Source of the DNA: Caballeronia sordidicola
Lineage (GTDB): Bacteria > Pseudomonadota > Gammaproteobacteria > Burkholderiales > Burkholderiaceae
NCBI RefSeq assembly: GCF_000729995.1
Contig: NZ_JNFG01000029.1
Coordinates: 1 to 64,000 of the forward strand
DNA length: 64,000 nucleotides
Direction of reading: 5' to 3'
Shown here: positions 38,269 through 46,724 of the stretch, piece by piece
Layout of the letters: the number at the start of each line of letters is the position of its first letter
Numbering within the stretch: position 1 is the stretch's first letter
Notes under the pieces: model-generated
The model's input: only the letters and a program-made list of their open reading frames with translations
Told to the model about the DNA's origin: nothing
Database searches by the model: none
Made by a program: the position numbers and the translations under genes

Positions 38269-40974
38269 TCAGGACGTGCTGTCCTCATCACCTTCCGACG
38301 TGTCGTCCGGGGTGTCGCCTGCATCGGTCGCATCATCAGCCGCAGCGCTGGCCGTTGGCTCGCCGGCATCGTTTGCCTCGCCCGCTTCACCTTCCAGATC
38401 GGCGTCGAGTTCGACTGCCACTTCCGCCTCGGCGATATGCTGCAAGCCGGACAGCTTGGTGCCGTCGTCAAGACTGATGAGTGTAACACCTTGGGTTGCA
38501 CGGCCCATTTCACGGATTTCCGACACCCGCGTGCGGATCAGCACGCCGGTATTGGTGATCAGCATGATCTCGCTTTCCGGCTCGACGAGCGTTGCGGCAA
38601 CCACCTTGCCGTTACGTTCCGACGTCTGGATAGCGATCATTCCCTTCGTGCCACGGCCGTGACGGGTGTATTCGTCGATCGGCGTACGCTTGCCGAAGCC
38701 GTTCTCGGTCGCAGTCAGCACCGACTGGTTTTCACCGCCGGCGACGAGCAACGCGATGACCTGCTGCCCTTCTTCCAGTTGCATGCCGCGCACGCCACGG
38801 GCTTCGCGGCCCATTGCACGCACGTCGTTTTCGTCGAAACGCACTGCCTTGCCCGAATCCGAGAACAGCATCACGTCATGCTGGCCATCGGTAATCGCCG
38901 CGCCGATCAGGAAATCACCGTCGTCCAGACCAACCGCAATGATGCCCTTGCGCAACGGCCGGCTGAAGGCTTCCAGTGGCGTTTTCTTGACCGTACCCAA
39001 TGAAGTCGCCATAAAAACGTATTTATCGGCGGAGAATTCCTTGATCGGCAGCACGACGTTGATCTTCTCGCCGTCCTGCAGCGGGAACATGTTCACGATC
39101 GGCCGGCCGCGCGAATTCCGCGAGCCCTGCGGTACTTCGTAGACCTTGATCCAGTAAACACGGCCACGGTTCGAGAAACACAGCATGTGATCGTGCGTAT
39201 TCGCGATGAAGAGCGTGTCGATCCAGTCGTCTTCCTTCATCTGCGTGGCCTGCTTGCCGCGGCCGCCACGCTTTTGCGCGCGATACTCGGACAGCGGCTG
39301 CGACTTCACGTAACCGGTGTGAGACATGGTCACGACCATTTCCTGCGGCGTGATCAGGTCTTCGGTATTCAATTCGGTCGCATTCAGTTCAATGCGCGAA
39401 CGACGATCGTCGCCGAATTCGGCACGAATCGACGCCAGTTCTTCAACGATAATCGCGCGAATCCGTTCCGGCCGCGCCAGGATGTCGAGCAAGTCGGCGA
39501 TTTGCGCCATCACTTCCTTGTACTCGCCAACAATCTTGTCCTGCTCGAGCCCGGTCAGGCGTTGCAGGCGCATTTGCAGAATTTCCTGCGCCTGGACGTC
39601 GGACAGCTTGTACAAGCCATCGGCCTGCATGCCGTACGCCGGATTCAGCCCTTCCGGCCGGTACGCCTGACGCCCGCCCGATTCCTCGGTTTCGGCGCGC
39701 GACAGCATTTCGCGCACGATTTCCGAGTCCCAGGCGTTGTTCATCAAGTCCTGTTTCGCGATCGGCGGAGTAGGCGCTGCCTTGATGATGCGGATGAATT
39801 CGTCGATATTCGCCAGCGCCACCGCCAGGCCTTCCAGCACGTGGCCACGATCCCGCGCCTTGCGCAGTTCGTATACAGTGCGCCGCGTCAGCACTTCCCG
39901 CCGATGCGACAGGAAACACTCCAGCATCTGCTTCAGGTTCAGCAAACGCGGCTGGCCGTCGACCAGCGCGACCATGTTGATGCCGAACGTGTCCTGGAGC
40001 TGCGTCATCTTGTACAGATTGTTCAGCACCACTTCCGGCACTTCGCCGCGCTTCAGTTCGACCACCACGCGCATGCCGCTCTTGTCGGATTCGTCGCGGA
40101 TGTCCGAGATGCCTTCGATCTTCTTCTCGTTCACCAGCTCGGCAATGCGCTCGAGCAGCGTGCGCTTGTTCACCTGATACGGGATTTCGTCGACGATGAT
40201 CGCCATCCGCTGGCCGCGGTCGATCTCTTCGAAGTGCGTGGTCGCGCGCATCACGACACGTCCGCGGCCTGTTCGATAGCCGTCCCGTACGCCCGAGACG
40301 CCATAAATCACGCCGTACGTCGGAAAATCCGGTCCCGGAACGATTTCCATCAGTTCATCGATGGTCGTGTCGGGGTTATTCAGCAGATGCATGCAGGCAT
40401 CGACGATTTCGCGCAGGTTATGCGGCGGAATATTCGTCGCCATGCCCACAGCAATGCCGGCAGAGCCATTGATCAGAAGATTGGGGATGCGTGCCGGCAG
40501 AACCAGCGGCTCGCTTTCGCTGCCGTCGTAGTTCGGGCCGAAGTCGACCGTTTCCTTGTCGATATCCGCCAGCAGCTCATGGCCGATCTTGGCCATGCGG
40601 ATTTCGGTGTATCGCATGGCGGCGGCGTTGTCGCCGTCGACCGAACCGAAATTGCCCTGGCCGTCGACCAGCATGTAGCGCAACGAAAACGGCTGCGCCA
40701 TCCGGACGATGGTGTCGTAGACCGACTGGTCGCCGTGCGGGTGATATTTACCGATGACATCGCCCACAATACGCGCCGACTTCTTATAGGCACGATTCCA
40801 GTCGTTATTCAGTTCGTGCATTGAATACAGCGCGCGACGGTGGACTGGCTTGAGGCCGTCGCGGACATCGGGGAGCGCTCGCCCCACGATCACGCTCATC
40901 GCGTAATCGAGATATGAGCGGCGCATTTCCTCCTCGAGGGAGATTGGCAGGGTCTCTTTGGCGAATTGATCCAT
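38269..40974 (-). CDS. gyrA: DNA gyrase subunit A
   Basis: A 901-residue type II topoisomerase subunit. The catalytic Tyr122 is in AMRYTEIRM. The quinolone region reads YHPHGDQSVYD, with Gln at position 83 and Asp at 87; E. coli has Ser83. The GyrA box is QKRGGRG, and the C-terminal beta-pinwheel follows. An acidic tail of about 50 residues, rich in Asp, Glu and Ala, ends the protein; such tails tune supercoiling in E. coli. DUF2059 lies downstream. Confidence 0.98.
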   Translation of the reverse strand: MDQFAKETLPISLEEEMRRSYLDYAMSVIVGRALPDVRDGLKPVHRRALYSMHELNNDWNRAYKKSARIVGDVIGKYHPHGDQSVYDTIVRMAQPFSLRYMLVDGQGNFGSVDGDNAAAMRYTEIRMAKIGHELLADIDKETVDFGPNYDGSESEPLVLPARIPNLLINGSAGIAVGMATNIPPHNLREIVDACMHLLNNPDTTIDELMEIVPGPDFPTYGVIYGVSGVRDGYRTGRGRVVMRATTHFEEIDRGQRMAIIVDEIPYQVNKRTLLERIAELVNEKKIEGISDIRDESDKSGMRVVVELKRGEVPEVVLNNLYKMTQLQDTFGINMVALVDGQPRLLNLKQMLECFLSHRREVLTRRTVYELRKARDRGHVLEGLAVALANIDEFIRIIKAAPTPPIAKQDLMNNAWDSEIVREMLSRAETEESGGRQAYRPEGLNPAYGMQADGLYKLSDVQAQEILQMRLQRLTGLEQDKIVGEYKEVMAQIADLLDILARPERIRAIIVEELASIRAEFGDDRRSRIELNATELNTEDLITPQEMVVTMSHTGYVKSQPLSEYRAQKRGGRGKQATQMKEDDWIDTLFIANTHDHMLCFSNRGRVYWIKVYEVPQGSRNSRGRPIVNMFPLQDGEKINVVLPIKEFSADKYVFMATSLGTVKKTPLEAFSRPLRKGIIAVGLDDGDFLIGAAITDGQHDVMLFSDSGKAVRFDENDVRAMGREARGVRGMQLEEGQQVIALLVAGGENQSVLTATENGFGKRTPIDEYTRHGRGTKGMIAIQTSERNGKVVAATLVEPESEIMLITNTGVLIRTRVSEIREMGRATQGVTLISLDDGTKLSGLQHIAEAEVAVELDADLEGEAGEANDAGEPTASAAADDATDAGDTPDDTSEGDEDSTS

Positions 40975-41697
40975 TTATCCGTGTCTTGAACTGTGCGGCG
41001 CCGGCGCGGAATAAAAGCCTCTTTTGCGGCGTTTTACCCGGGATTCACCGTCGTTTAGCATCGGCATTGCGAAAGCAACGCATCACGCGATTCTAACATG
41101 CGCGACATCCGCTCCCGGGACCGCTGCGTATACAGGGAGTCGGAACAGAGAGAATTGAGAAATTCGGGGACAAAACAGCGCGGCCGCGGGCGGATCAGGA
41201 ACAGCATCGATATGCGCAAGCCAATGACTAGCATGACGCGGGCCTGTTGGACAATCAGTAGCGAAAGCTTACAAATTGCCACATAGAACAAAGTGAAAAC
41301 GTCAGACTAACCCGCTATCATTCGCCGTCACGGGTTTTGACGCCGCCAATTCACGCGCGAAAAACCGTCGAAAAAGAATGTATTGATGTTTTTGGAAAAA
41401 GTTCCGGGGTGGCACGCATTGTGCGCATGTTCGGCACGTATCAAACCCTGCAATTCCTTGCCCCGTCTTGTTGCGCATGCACCACATAAGGTTGCGGGCG
41501 TTAGGGGGTCAGGGATATTTTTATCGTTGCAAGGGAACGATATGGCAAAATGCGAACGCACAAAGTTAGACACTGCTCGAAGTCTACACACAGCGTTTTG
41601 TTCCGCGGTAATGTTATACTTCGAGCAATGTATGACTTGTCTTCGTCAACAAGGCTCGCAGTAAACCTGCGGTAATCTCAATTTCGAGAGGAGAAAT
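40975..41697. other. Large gyrA-ompA intergenic region
   Basis: 723 bases between divergent genes. It must hold the gyrA and ompA promoters. Visible items are TAGAAT (minus, 41095-41090), a sigma54-like element at 41410-41424, TATACT at 41615-41620, and a 7-base stem at 41522-41542 (TATCGTT / AACGATA). Short ORFs on both strands are not protein-like. A small RNA is possible but not shown. Confidence 0.5.
41410..41424 (+). promoter_or_regulatory. candidate sigma54 (-24/-12) element upstream of ompA
   Basis: TGGCACG - CATT - GTGC has the GG-N10-GC spacing of RpoN promoters. The -12 half is GTGC instead of TTGC. It is 274 bases before the ompA ATG, so its target may be an untranslated RNA or a long leader. 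Confidence 0.35.
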
Positions 41698-42351
41698 ATG
41701 AATAAACTTTCAAAGCTCGCGTTCATTGCAGCTACCGCAGTTATGGCTGCATCGGCGATGGCGCAATCGGTCCCGGCTTCGCGCCAGGCTGTGAACGACA
41801 ACTGGGTGAACGGCACGGGCGAATACGTGTGGATGAACGGCACGAACGAGCTTTGCTGGCGTGACGCGTTCTGGACCCCGGCAACGGCCAACGCAAAGTG
41901 CGATGGCGCGCTGGTAGCCCAGGCACCGCAGCCGCCGGTCGCACCGGCACCGGCTCCGGTTATCCAAAGCCAAAAGGTTACGTACCAAGCTGACGCTCTG
42001 TTCGACTTCGACAAGGCCATCCTGAAGCCAGGCGGCAAGGAAAAGCTTGACGATCTCGCATCGAAGATTGGCGACCTGAACCTGGAAGTCGTGGTCGCAA
42101 CGGGTTATACGGACCGTATCGGTTCGGACAAGTACAACGATCGTCTGTCCCTGCGCCGTGCACAAGCTGTCAAGGCATACTTGGTCAGCAAGGGCATCGA
42201 AGCCAACCGTATCTATACGGAAGGCAAGGGCAAGCGTAACCCGGTCACCACGGGTTGCAACCAGAAGAACCGCAAGCAACTTATCGCCTGCCTCGCACCG
42301 GATCGTCGCGTGGAAGTCGAAGTTGTTGGAACCTCGCGTCAAGCGCAGTAA
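41698..42351 (+). CDS. ompA: OmpA-family outer membrane protein
   Basis: A 217-residue protein. The signal peptide ends near residue 22 (AMAQ). A short N-terminal segment and a Pro/Ala hinge (about 79-90) precede a C-terminal OmpA domain that binds peptidoglycan (about 100-215), with NRKQLIACLAPDRRVEVEV. The N-terminal barrel of E. coli OmpA is absent, so this is the short peptidoglycan-anchoring form. A strong GAGAGGAG lies before the ATG. It ends at an intrinsic terminator. Confidence 0.93.
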   Translation: MNKLSKLAFIAATAVMAASAMAQSVPASRQAVNDNWVNGTGEYVWMNGTNELCWRDAFWTPATANAKCDGALVAQAPQPPVAPAPAPVIQSQKVTYQADALFDFDKAILKPGGKEKLDDLASKIGDLNLEVVVATGYTDRIGSDKYNDRLSLRRAQAVKAYLVSKGIEANRIYTEGKGKRNPVTTGCNQKNRKQLIACLAPDRRVEVEVVGTSRQAQ

Positions 42352-42375
42352 TTCGCGACTGATTGCCGCAGGATC

Positions 42376-42403
42376 AAAGCCCCGCTTCGGCGGGGCTTTT
42401 TTT
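42376..42403 (+). terminator. Intrinsic terminator of ompA
   Basis: GCCCCGC - TTCG - GCGGGGC followed by seven T, 25-50 bases after the ompA stop. Confidence 0.95.
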
Positions 42404-42546
42404 ATGTACTGCGCGTCTTGCTGCACGCCCGGGGCCTCCCCCTGCTCGACCAGCCTGGGCTCGTGGCGCGTTTCACCGGCTCTCGCCACCGCCTATATAC
42501 TTGCTGCTTGACCGTTCCTGACCTTATGTTTCAAGGCTATCCGCAC

Positions 42547-43245
42547 ATGATCAATGCCGATCCCCACGAGCTTCAGAAATTCAGCGAGCTGGCTCATCGC
42601 TGGTGGGACCCGAATGCGGAGTTCAAGCCACTGCACGAACTCAATCCGGTGCGGCTCGACTGGATCGACGCGCTTGCGCATCTGCCGGGCAAGCGCGCGC
42701 TGGATATCGGTTGCGGCGGCGGCATCCTGTCTGAATCCATGGCCGTGCGTGGCGCAAAGGTGAAAGGCGTGGATTTGTCATCAAAAGCGCTGGGCGTGGC
42801 CGACCTGCATAGCCTGGAGAGCGGCGTCGAGGTCGAATACGAAGAGATCGCGGCCGAGGCGCTGGCGGCGCGGGAACCCGGCAGCTATGACGTGGTGACC
42901 TGCATGGAAATGCTCGAGCACGTGCCGGATCCGGCGGGCATCGTCCAGGCGTGCGCCACGCTCGTCAAACCCGGGGGCTGGGTGTTTTTCTCCACGCTCA
43001 ACCGCAATGCGAAGGCGTATTTGTTCGCGGTGATCGGCGCGGAATACATTGCGCGGATGCTGCCGCGCGGCACGCACGATTACGCGCGCTTCATCAAGCC
43101 GTCAGAACTTGCGCAGTACGTGCGTTCTGCGCAACTTGATATCGTCGAGATCAAAGGGATTACGTACCGGCCGCTGAGCAAGCGCTTCGGTCTCTCCGAC
43201 GACTCAAGCATCAACTATCTGATGGCTTGCCGCCGCGTGGCCTGA
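42547..43245 (+). CDS. ubiG: Ubiquinone biosynthesis O-methyltransferase UbiG
   Basis: A 232-residue SAM-dependent methyltransferase that does both O-methylations in ubiquinone synthesis. The FSELAHRWWDP N-terminus and the SAM motif LDIGCGGGILSESMA (about 54-68) are canonical. The ATG at 42526 is an alternative; 42547 gives the usual MINADPHEL start. gph follows 11 bases later. Confidence 0.95.
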   Translation: MINADPHELQKFSELAHRWWDPNAEFKPLHELNPVRLDWIDALAHLPGKRALDIGCGGGILSESMAVRGAKVKGVDLSSKALGVADLHSLESGVEVEYEEIAAEALAAREPGSYDVVTCMEMLEHVPDPAGIVQACATLVKPGGWVFFSTLNRNAKAYLFAVIGAEYIARMLPRGTHDYARFIKPSELAQYVRSAQLDIVEIKGITYRPLSKRFGLSDDSSINYLMACRRVA

Positions 43246-43256
43246 CGGGAAAAGAC

Positions 43257-44039
43257 ATGAGCGATCGCCCAAGTGATGCCGACCCCACGCCTCCGAGCGT
43301 CATCGAACCTGTACGGACTTTCATGAGCGACGACCCGACGCCCTTGCCCCAGCATCAAATCGACAAGACCCGGCTCAGGCTCTGCCACGCGGTTTTGTTC
43401 GATCTCGACGGGACCATCGCTGATACCGCGCCCGACCTCGTCGCCGCGGTCAACAAGATGCGGCACGACCGTGGGCTGGAAATGCGGCCGCTCGAAACCT
43501 TGCGCCCATTGGCGTCGGCGGGAGCGCGCGGATTACTTGCAGGGGCATTCGAGATCGGGCCGGAGCATCCCGATTACGCGTCCATGCGCGAGGAGTTCCT
43601 CGCCAACTATGAAGCGGATTTGTGCATCGAGACGACGCTGTTTCCGGGCATCGACGAATTGCTCAATCAGCTCGATGCACGCGGCGTGCGCTGGGGCATT
43701 GTGACCAACAAGGCAACGCGGCTGGCCGAACCGCTGGTGGCGCTGCTTGGACTGGCTGAGCGCGCAGCGTGTCTTGTTTGCGGCGATACCACCCCTCACT
43801 CGAAGCCGCATCCGGCGCCGTTGCTGCATGCTGCTGAATTGATGGAAGAAGCGCCTGAGCGTGTGGTGTACGTAGGTGACGACCTGCGAGACGTGCAGGC
43901 GGGTTTCGCCGCCGGCATGGTCACGGTGGCGGCCGCCTACGGGTACTGCGGGACGGATTTGCCGCCCACCCGGTGGCATGCTGATCACGTGGTGGAAACG
44001 ACAATCGAATTGCAACATCTGCTGCGCGATGTGCAGTAG
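43257..44039 (+). CDS. gph: Phosphoglycolate phosphatase (HAD family)
   Basis: A 260-residue HAD-superfamily phosphatase. The catalytic DxDGT motif is VLFDLDGTIADTAPDL. Motif II is in GIVTNKATRLA, and motif III is the VGDDLRDVQAG acid pair. It has a hydrophilic N-terminal extension of about 45 residues before the HAD domain; an internal ATG at 43324 would shorten it. It follows ubiG, a pairing conserved in Burkholderiales and Pseudomonas. Confidence 0.9.
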   Translation: MSDRPSDADPTPPSVIEPVRTFMSDDPTPLPQHQIDKTRLRLCHAVLFDLDGTIADTAPDLVAAVNKMRHDRGLEMRPLETLRPLASAGARGLLAGAFEIGPEHPDYASMREEFLANYEADLCIETTLFPGIDELLNQLDARGVRWGIVTNKATRLAEPLVALLGLAERAACLVCGDTTPHSKPHPAPLLHAAELMEEAPERVVYVGDDLRDVQAGFAAGMVTVAAAYGYCGTDLPPTRWHADHVVETTIELQHLLRDVQ

Positions 44040-44130
44040 CGTGCGTGCGAACGCAGTTGACGGCGCGGCCATGCGGACGGGCTCTCCGACGAAAACGCGG
44101 ACGAAACTGTGAGATAATGGCCAATGCTTC

Positions 44131-44499
44131 GGGGGCGACCTGGTTTCGACAGGGGTTGCGAAGCGGCTAGGGCATACCGAGGACCCGTCACCTCGTAAAT
44201 CAATGGGAAAAACGTAACTGCAAACGACGAAACGTTCGCACTGGCAGCCTAAGGGCCGCCTGCCTCTCCCTAGTTTACTGACGGACTAGAGTCGCAAGAC
44301 CGGTAGCAATACCGCGAGAGGTCATATACGTCAGATAAGCCTTGTCGGCGTCACGACGCCAAGGTCGAAAATTTAGTGAATCGCCGAAGCGAAGCGTGTT
44401 CGTCCGCGTCGCCAGGTTAAATCAAATGATAGAACTAAGTATGTAGAACTGGTCGTAGAGCGCTACTGGACGCGGGTTCGATTCCCGCCGCCTCCACCA
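44131..44499 (+). ncRNA. ssrA: Transfer-messenger RNA (tmRNA)
   Basis: A 369-base tmRNA. The 5' GGGGGCG pairs with CGCCTCC before ACCA at the 3' end (7 bp acceptor stem), and the T-arm GGTTCGATTCC is present. The tag is encoded at 44220-44249 (GCA to GCC) with TAA at 44250-44252, giving ANDETFALAA, the usual beta-proteobacterial tag. GATAAT at 44113-44118 is a possible -10. It rescues stalled ribosomes. An intrinsic terminator follows. The 3' end is a well-known integration site for islands. Confidence 0.97.
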
Positions 44500-44531
44500 A
44501 TAACGCATCCGGACTTGTGCCGGATTATTTG

Positions 44532-44567
44532 AAACCCCGTGGGCCGAAAGGCTTCGCGGGGTTTTTT
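44532..44567 (+). terminator. Intrinsic terminator after ssrA
   Basis: AAACCCCG / CGGGGTTT stem enclosing a short GGCC-GAAA-GGCT inner hairpin, followed by a T run (44562-44567). Confidence 0.85.
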
Positions 44568-44613
44568 ATTGTCGGCGTCGCCTTTCCATTGCTACCGTCA
44601 ATCCGGAGCGCGC

Positions 44614-44901
44614 TCATGCTGCCTCAAGGGCCACGCGCGGATGTAGACCGGCACGCACTGCCAACGTGACAAGCATGTCGAGGCTGAATTTCTCCCACTT
44701 GCCGCGCATGAGGTCGGACACGCGGGTTTGTCCGATGCCAAGCGTTGCAGCAGCCTGCGCCTGGGTCCACGACCGTGCCTCGATGGCTAAACGCAACGAC
44801 GCCATGAGATCGGCTCGTAGTTGCAGCAACGTTGACTCTTCCTCAGAAAAGCCGAGATCCGCAAACACGTTACCGGTCGATTCAGTAATCGGTTCATTCA
44901 T
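44614..44901 (-). CDS. XRE-family antitoxin (HigA-like, HTH_37)
   Basis: A 95-residue helix-turn-helix antitoxin. The HTH is about 45-65 (WTQAQAAATLGIGQTRVSDLMRGK). The family pairs with RelE/HigB-type toxins encoded just upstream. Here the toxin gene, 3 bases before the ATG, is only a remnant. It is intact by length and could still be expressed alone, or repress its own promoter. Confidence 0.82.
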   Translation of the reverse strand: MNEPITESTGNVFADLGFSEEESTLLQLRADLMASLRLAIEARSWTQAQAAATLGIGQTRVSDLMRGKWEKFSLDMLVTLAVRAGLHPRVALEAA

Positions 44902-44904
44902 GGT

Positions 44905-45159
44905 TTAACCTCCAATCTGCTTATAACGCCGCGCCGCGAGATCGATATCCGCCTTCGATGTCTTCTGTGTCGTTTTAGGAAATGCATGCAGCACGTACAC
45001 GGCATCCGCGAACTTTGCCACGTAGATGACACGCCATTCGCCTTCCACGTGAATCCTTACTTCGTATGCTCCGGCTCCGATTGTCACCATCGGCTTAAAG
45101 TCGGACGGCATCATGCCACGCTGAATAGCATCCAATTCGAAGCCGGAGTAACCTTTCGT
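44905..45159 (-). pseudogene. N-terminally truncated RelE/HigB-type toxin
   Basis: The frame encodes the C-terminal two-thirds of a phage Gp49/RelE-type toxin (GFELDAIQRGMMPSD, EVRIHVEGEWRVIYVAKF, YVLHAFPKTTQKTS). The first about 25 residues that normally precede GFELDAIQRG are missing. The frame instead runs into the 3' end of the neighbouring antitoxin gene. It can be translated only from internal starts such as the ATG pair near 45114. It abuts its cognate antitoxin. It is most likely inactive. Confidence 0.75.
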
Positions 45160-45160
45160 G

Positions 45161-45454
45161 TCAGGTTGTCGACGCGTGCAGGCGGATGCCGAGCGCCCGC
45201 ACGACCTTCCAGATAGTGGCGAACTCCGGATTACCTTCGCCGGACAGGGCGCGATATAAGCTTTCGCGCTTGACACCGGTTTCTCTCGCCAGTTGCGACA
45301 TGCCACGGGCGCGCGCTATCACGCCAAGAGCATGAGCAATGAATTTTGGATCATCTCCCGCCTCCTCCAGGCAGGCGTCAAGATATGCAGCCATTTCCTC
45401 TTCAGTACGCAAATGCTCAGCGGAGTCCCAAGAAGTTGTCTTCACTTTGGTCAT
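45161..45454 (-). CDS. Addiction module antidote (HI1420-type)
   Basis: A 97-residue DNA-binding antitoxin of the HI1420-type family. The start is TEEEMAAYLDACLEEAGDDP, and the helix-turn-helix spans GMSQLARETGVKRESLYRALSGEGNPEFATI. It is directly after the HI1419-type toxin, overlapping its shifted stop by 4 bases. It looks intact. It ends within 2 bases of the truncated second toxin, suggesting that a deletion joined two modules. Confidence 0.85.
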   Translation of the reverse strand: MTKVKTTSWDSAEHLRTEEEMAAYLDACLEEAGDDPKFIAHALGVIARARGMSQLARETGVKRESLYRALSGEGNPEFATIWKVVRALGIRLHASTT

Positions 45455-45756
45455 GATTCATTCCGTATCGAGGTTTGCTGCAAGGGCTTTGGCCCGGTCA
45501 ATGTCAGCCTGCTGCGTAGACTTATTACGCCGCACAGCAGGATCACGAGAACTGCACCGCTCTGCGTGTAATACACCCGGTAGCCGGGACCTAGATCAAT
45601 GCGCAGTTCGTTGACGCCACCACCAACCGATTTATGATCGCCGGGGTTGCCCGTCGCCAGCCGATCGATTCGTGCCTGAATCCGAACTCGGGTGCGCAGG
45701 TCCCGCAGACGATCAAACCAGTGGTCGAAGACATCGGTAGTACGGATGGCGGGCAT
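45451..45756 (-). pseudogene. Frameshifted HI1419-type toxin
   Basis: An addiction-module killer protein of the RelE/ParE fold (FDHWFDRLRDLRTRVRIQARIDRL, NELRIDLGPGYRVYY). The typical end CGGDKSTQQxDIxRAK is replaced by a foreign tail. In the next frame the DNA reads NKSTQQADIDRAKALAANLDTE and stops at 45458. A one-base loss near 45527-45531 explains this. The last about 24 residues, which include the conserved RelE C-terminal strand and catalytic-region Lys/Arg, are altered, so the toxin is probably weakened or dead. Confidence 0.8.
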
Positions 45757-45788
45757 CGGTTCGATTGTAATCCATAGGGGACAATGCT

Positions 45789-46064
45789 TCAAATAAGCAC
45801 GTGACAAAGACGCTCAAATGGATCGGCTGCTTTGCGCGCATGGCTGCGAGCTCGCCCTTTCAACGCCGAGTCCATCAGCTCGGTTCGGTCGTCAGCCGAT
45901 AAATTCGAACCTACACTCGGAGCCCAACTCAGGTCGCTTAGAAGACAAAAAATGACATGCGACCAACCCATTGATTCAAGGTAGTCTTCGGAAAAATCGG
46001 CCCGTGAGTTTCGCCCGATCTGCGGAATGCGCAAGAGCACGGCATGAGCCGCCCCCAAAAACAA
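45789..46064 (-). CDS. Hypothetical ORF fragment
   Basis: A 91-codon open frame with no recognised domain. The only start at its 5' end is a TTG lying within the tail of a terminator (46056-46096), so any real start would be internal, for example the GTG near 46040. It lies in the toxin-antitoxin patch and could be a remnant of a longer gene. Low confidence. Confidence 0.2.
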   Translation of the reverse strand: MFLGAAHAVLLRIPQIGRNSRADFSEDYLESMGWSHVIFCLLSDLSWAPSVGSNLSADDRTELMDSALKGRARSHARKAADPFERLCHVLI

Positions 46065-46096
46065 AAACGCGCCGCCGAAAATCCGGCGACGCGTTT
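46056..46096 (-). terminator. Terminator of the small exported protein gene
   Basis: On the minus strand, AAACGCG-T-CGCCG / CGGCG-G-CGCGTTT with a 6-base loop and a tail of TTTTTGTTTTT. Confidence 0.8.
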
Positions 46097-46280
46097 CAAA
46101 TCGAATCTATCTGATTCAGCTAAATCAACTCAGCCCTAGCCGTGACTAGCCGTAGCTCAAACGGGTATTTCAAGTCGCCGCGGTATCACGCTTTTAAGCC
46201 AGTTGCACACTGCAACCCAGCAGCTTCGATATCAGCCGCCGCGTGCGAGCCTGGACTTTATTATCAGCGCTCCTGCAGGC

Positions 46281-46544
46281 TTATTGGTCCTGCGGGCACT
46301 GCAAGTTACAGCCGTTCGGATCGCCCAGGTCACCGCGCTTGCGCTTCGCCGTCACGCCGTTCTGATACTTGTCCGACGGCGCGGAAGCGGCAAACTGCAA
46401 CTGCGGATGTTCTTTCAGGCGAAACTGGTCCTGCAAAATGCCACCGGGAACACCAGGGGAATTCTGGGCAAAAGCGACGGGCACAAAGGCAACGGCGCTT
46501 ACAACGAACGCGATCAACGCGGCAACGCTCAAAAGCAATTTCAT
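46281..46544 (-). CDS. Small exported protein of unknown function
   Basis: An 87-residue protein. It has a clear signal peptide (MKLLLSVAALIAFVVSAVAFVPVAFA, cleavage near residue 26). The mature part of about 60 residues is hydrophilic and Pro/Gln-rich and ends with two Cys in NGCNLQC, which may form a disulfide. No domain is recognised. It has its own downstream terminator. Confidence 0.7.
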   Translation of the reverse strand: MKLLLSVAALIAFVVSAVAFVPVAFAQNSPGVPGGILQDQFRLKEHPQLQFAASAPSDKYQNGVTAKRKRGDLGDPNGCNLQCPQDQ

Positions 46545-46724
46545 GGCAGCAGTAACGGTGAGTAAAACAGTCGTCGGTTAAACGTTTGGCCAGCGGCATC
46601 TCCCGCATGCTGAGAGGCGACACAACGTCGCATGTAACACCATGAGCCTGCCGAGCCAACCATCAGGTTAACGTAATTCTAAACATAAGGCTTCGGATCG
46701 GCCGAATAGACCGGATCTAAATGG

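Noticed and set aside
39187..40824. 545-codon open frame antisense to gyrA
   Set aside because: Shadow of gyrA, with biased composition and no recognisable domain.
41383..41664. 93-codon ORF in the gyrA-ompA gap
   Set aside because: No Shine-Dalgarno, no domain, unusual Cys-rich composition; overlaps putative promoter elements of ompA.
44500..46600. Second attachment site repeating the ssrA 3' end
   Set aside because: I searched by eye for the T-arm/acceptor sequence downstream and found no second copy; a computed search would be needed to be certain.
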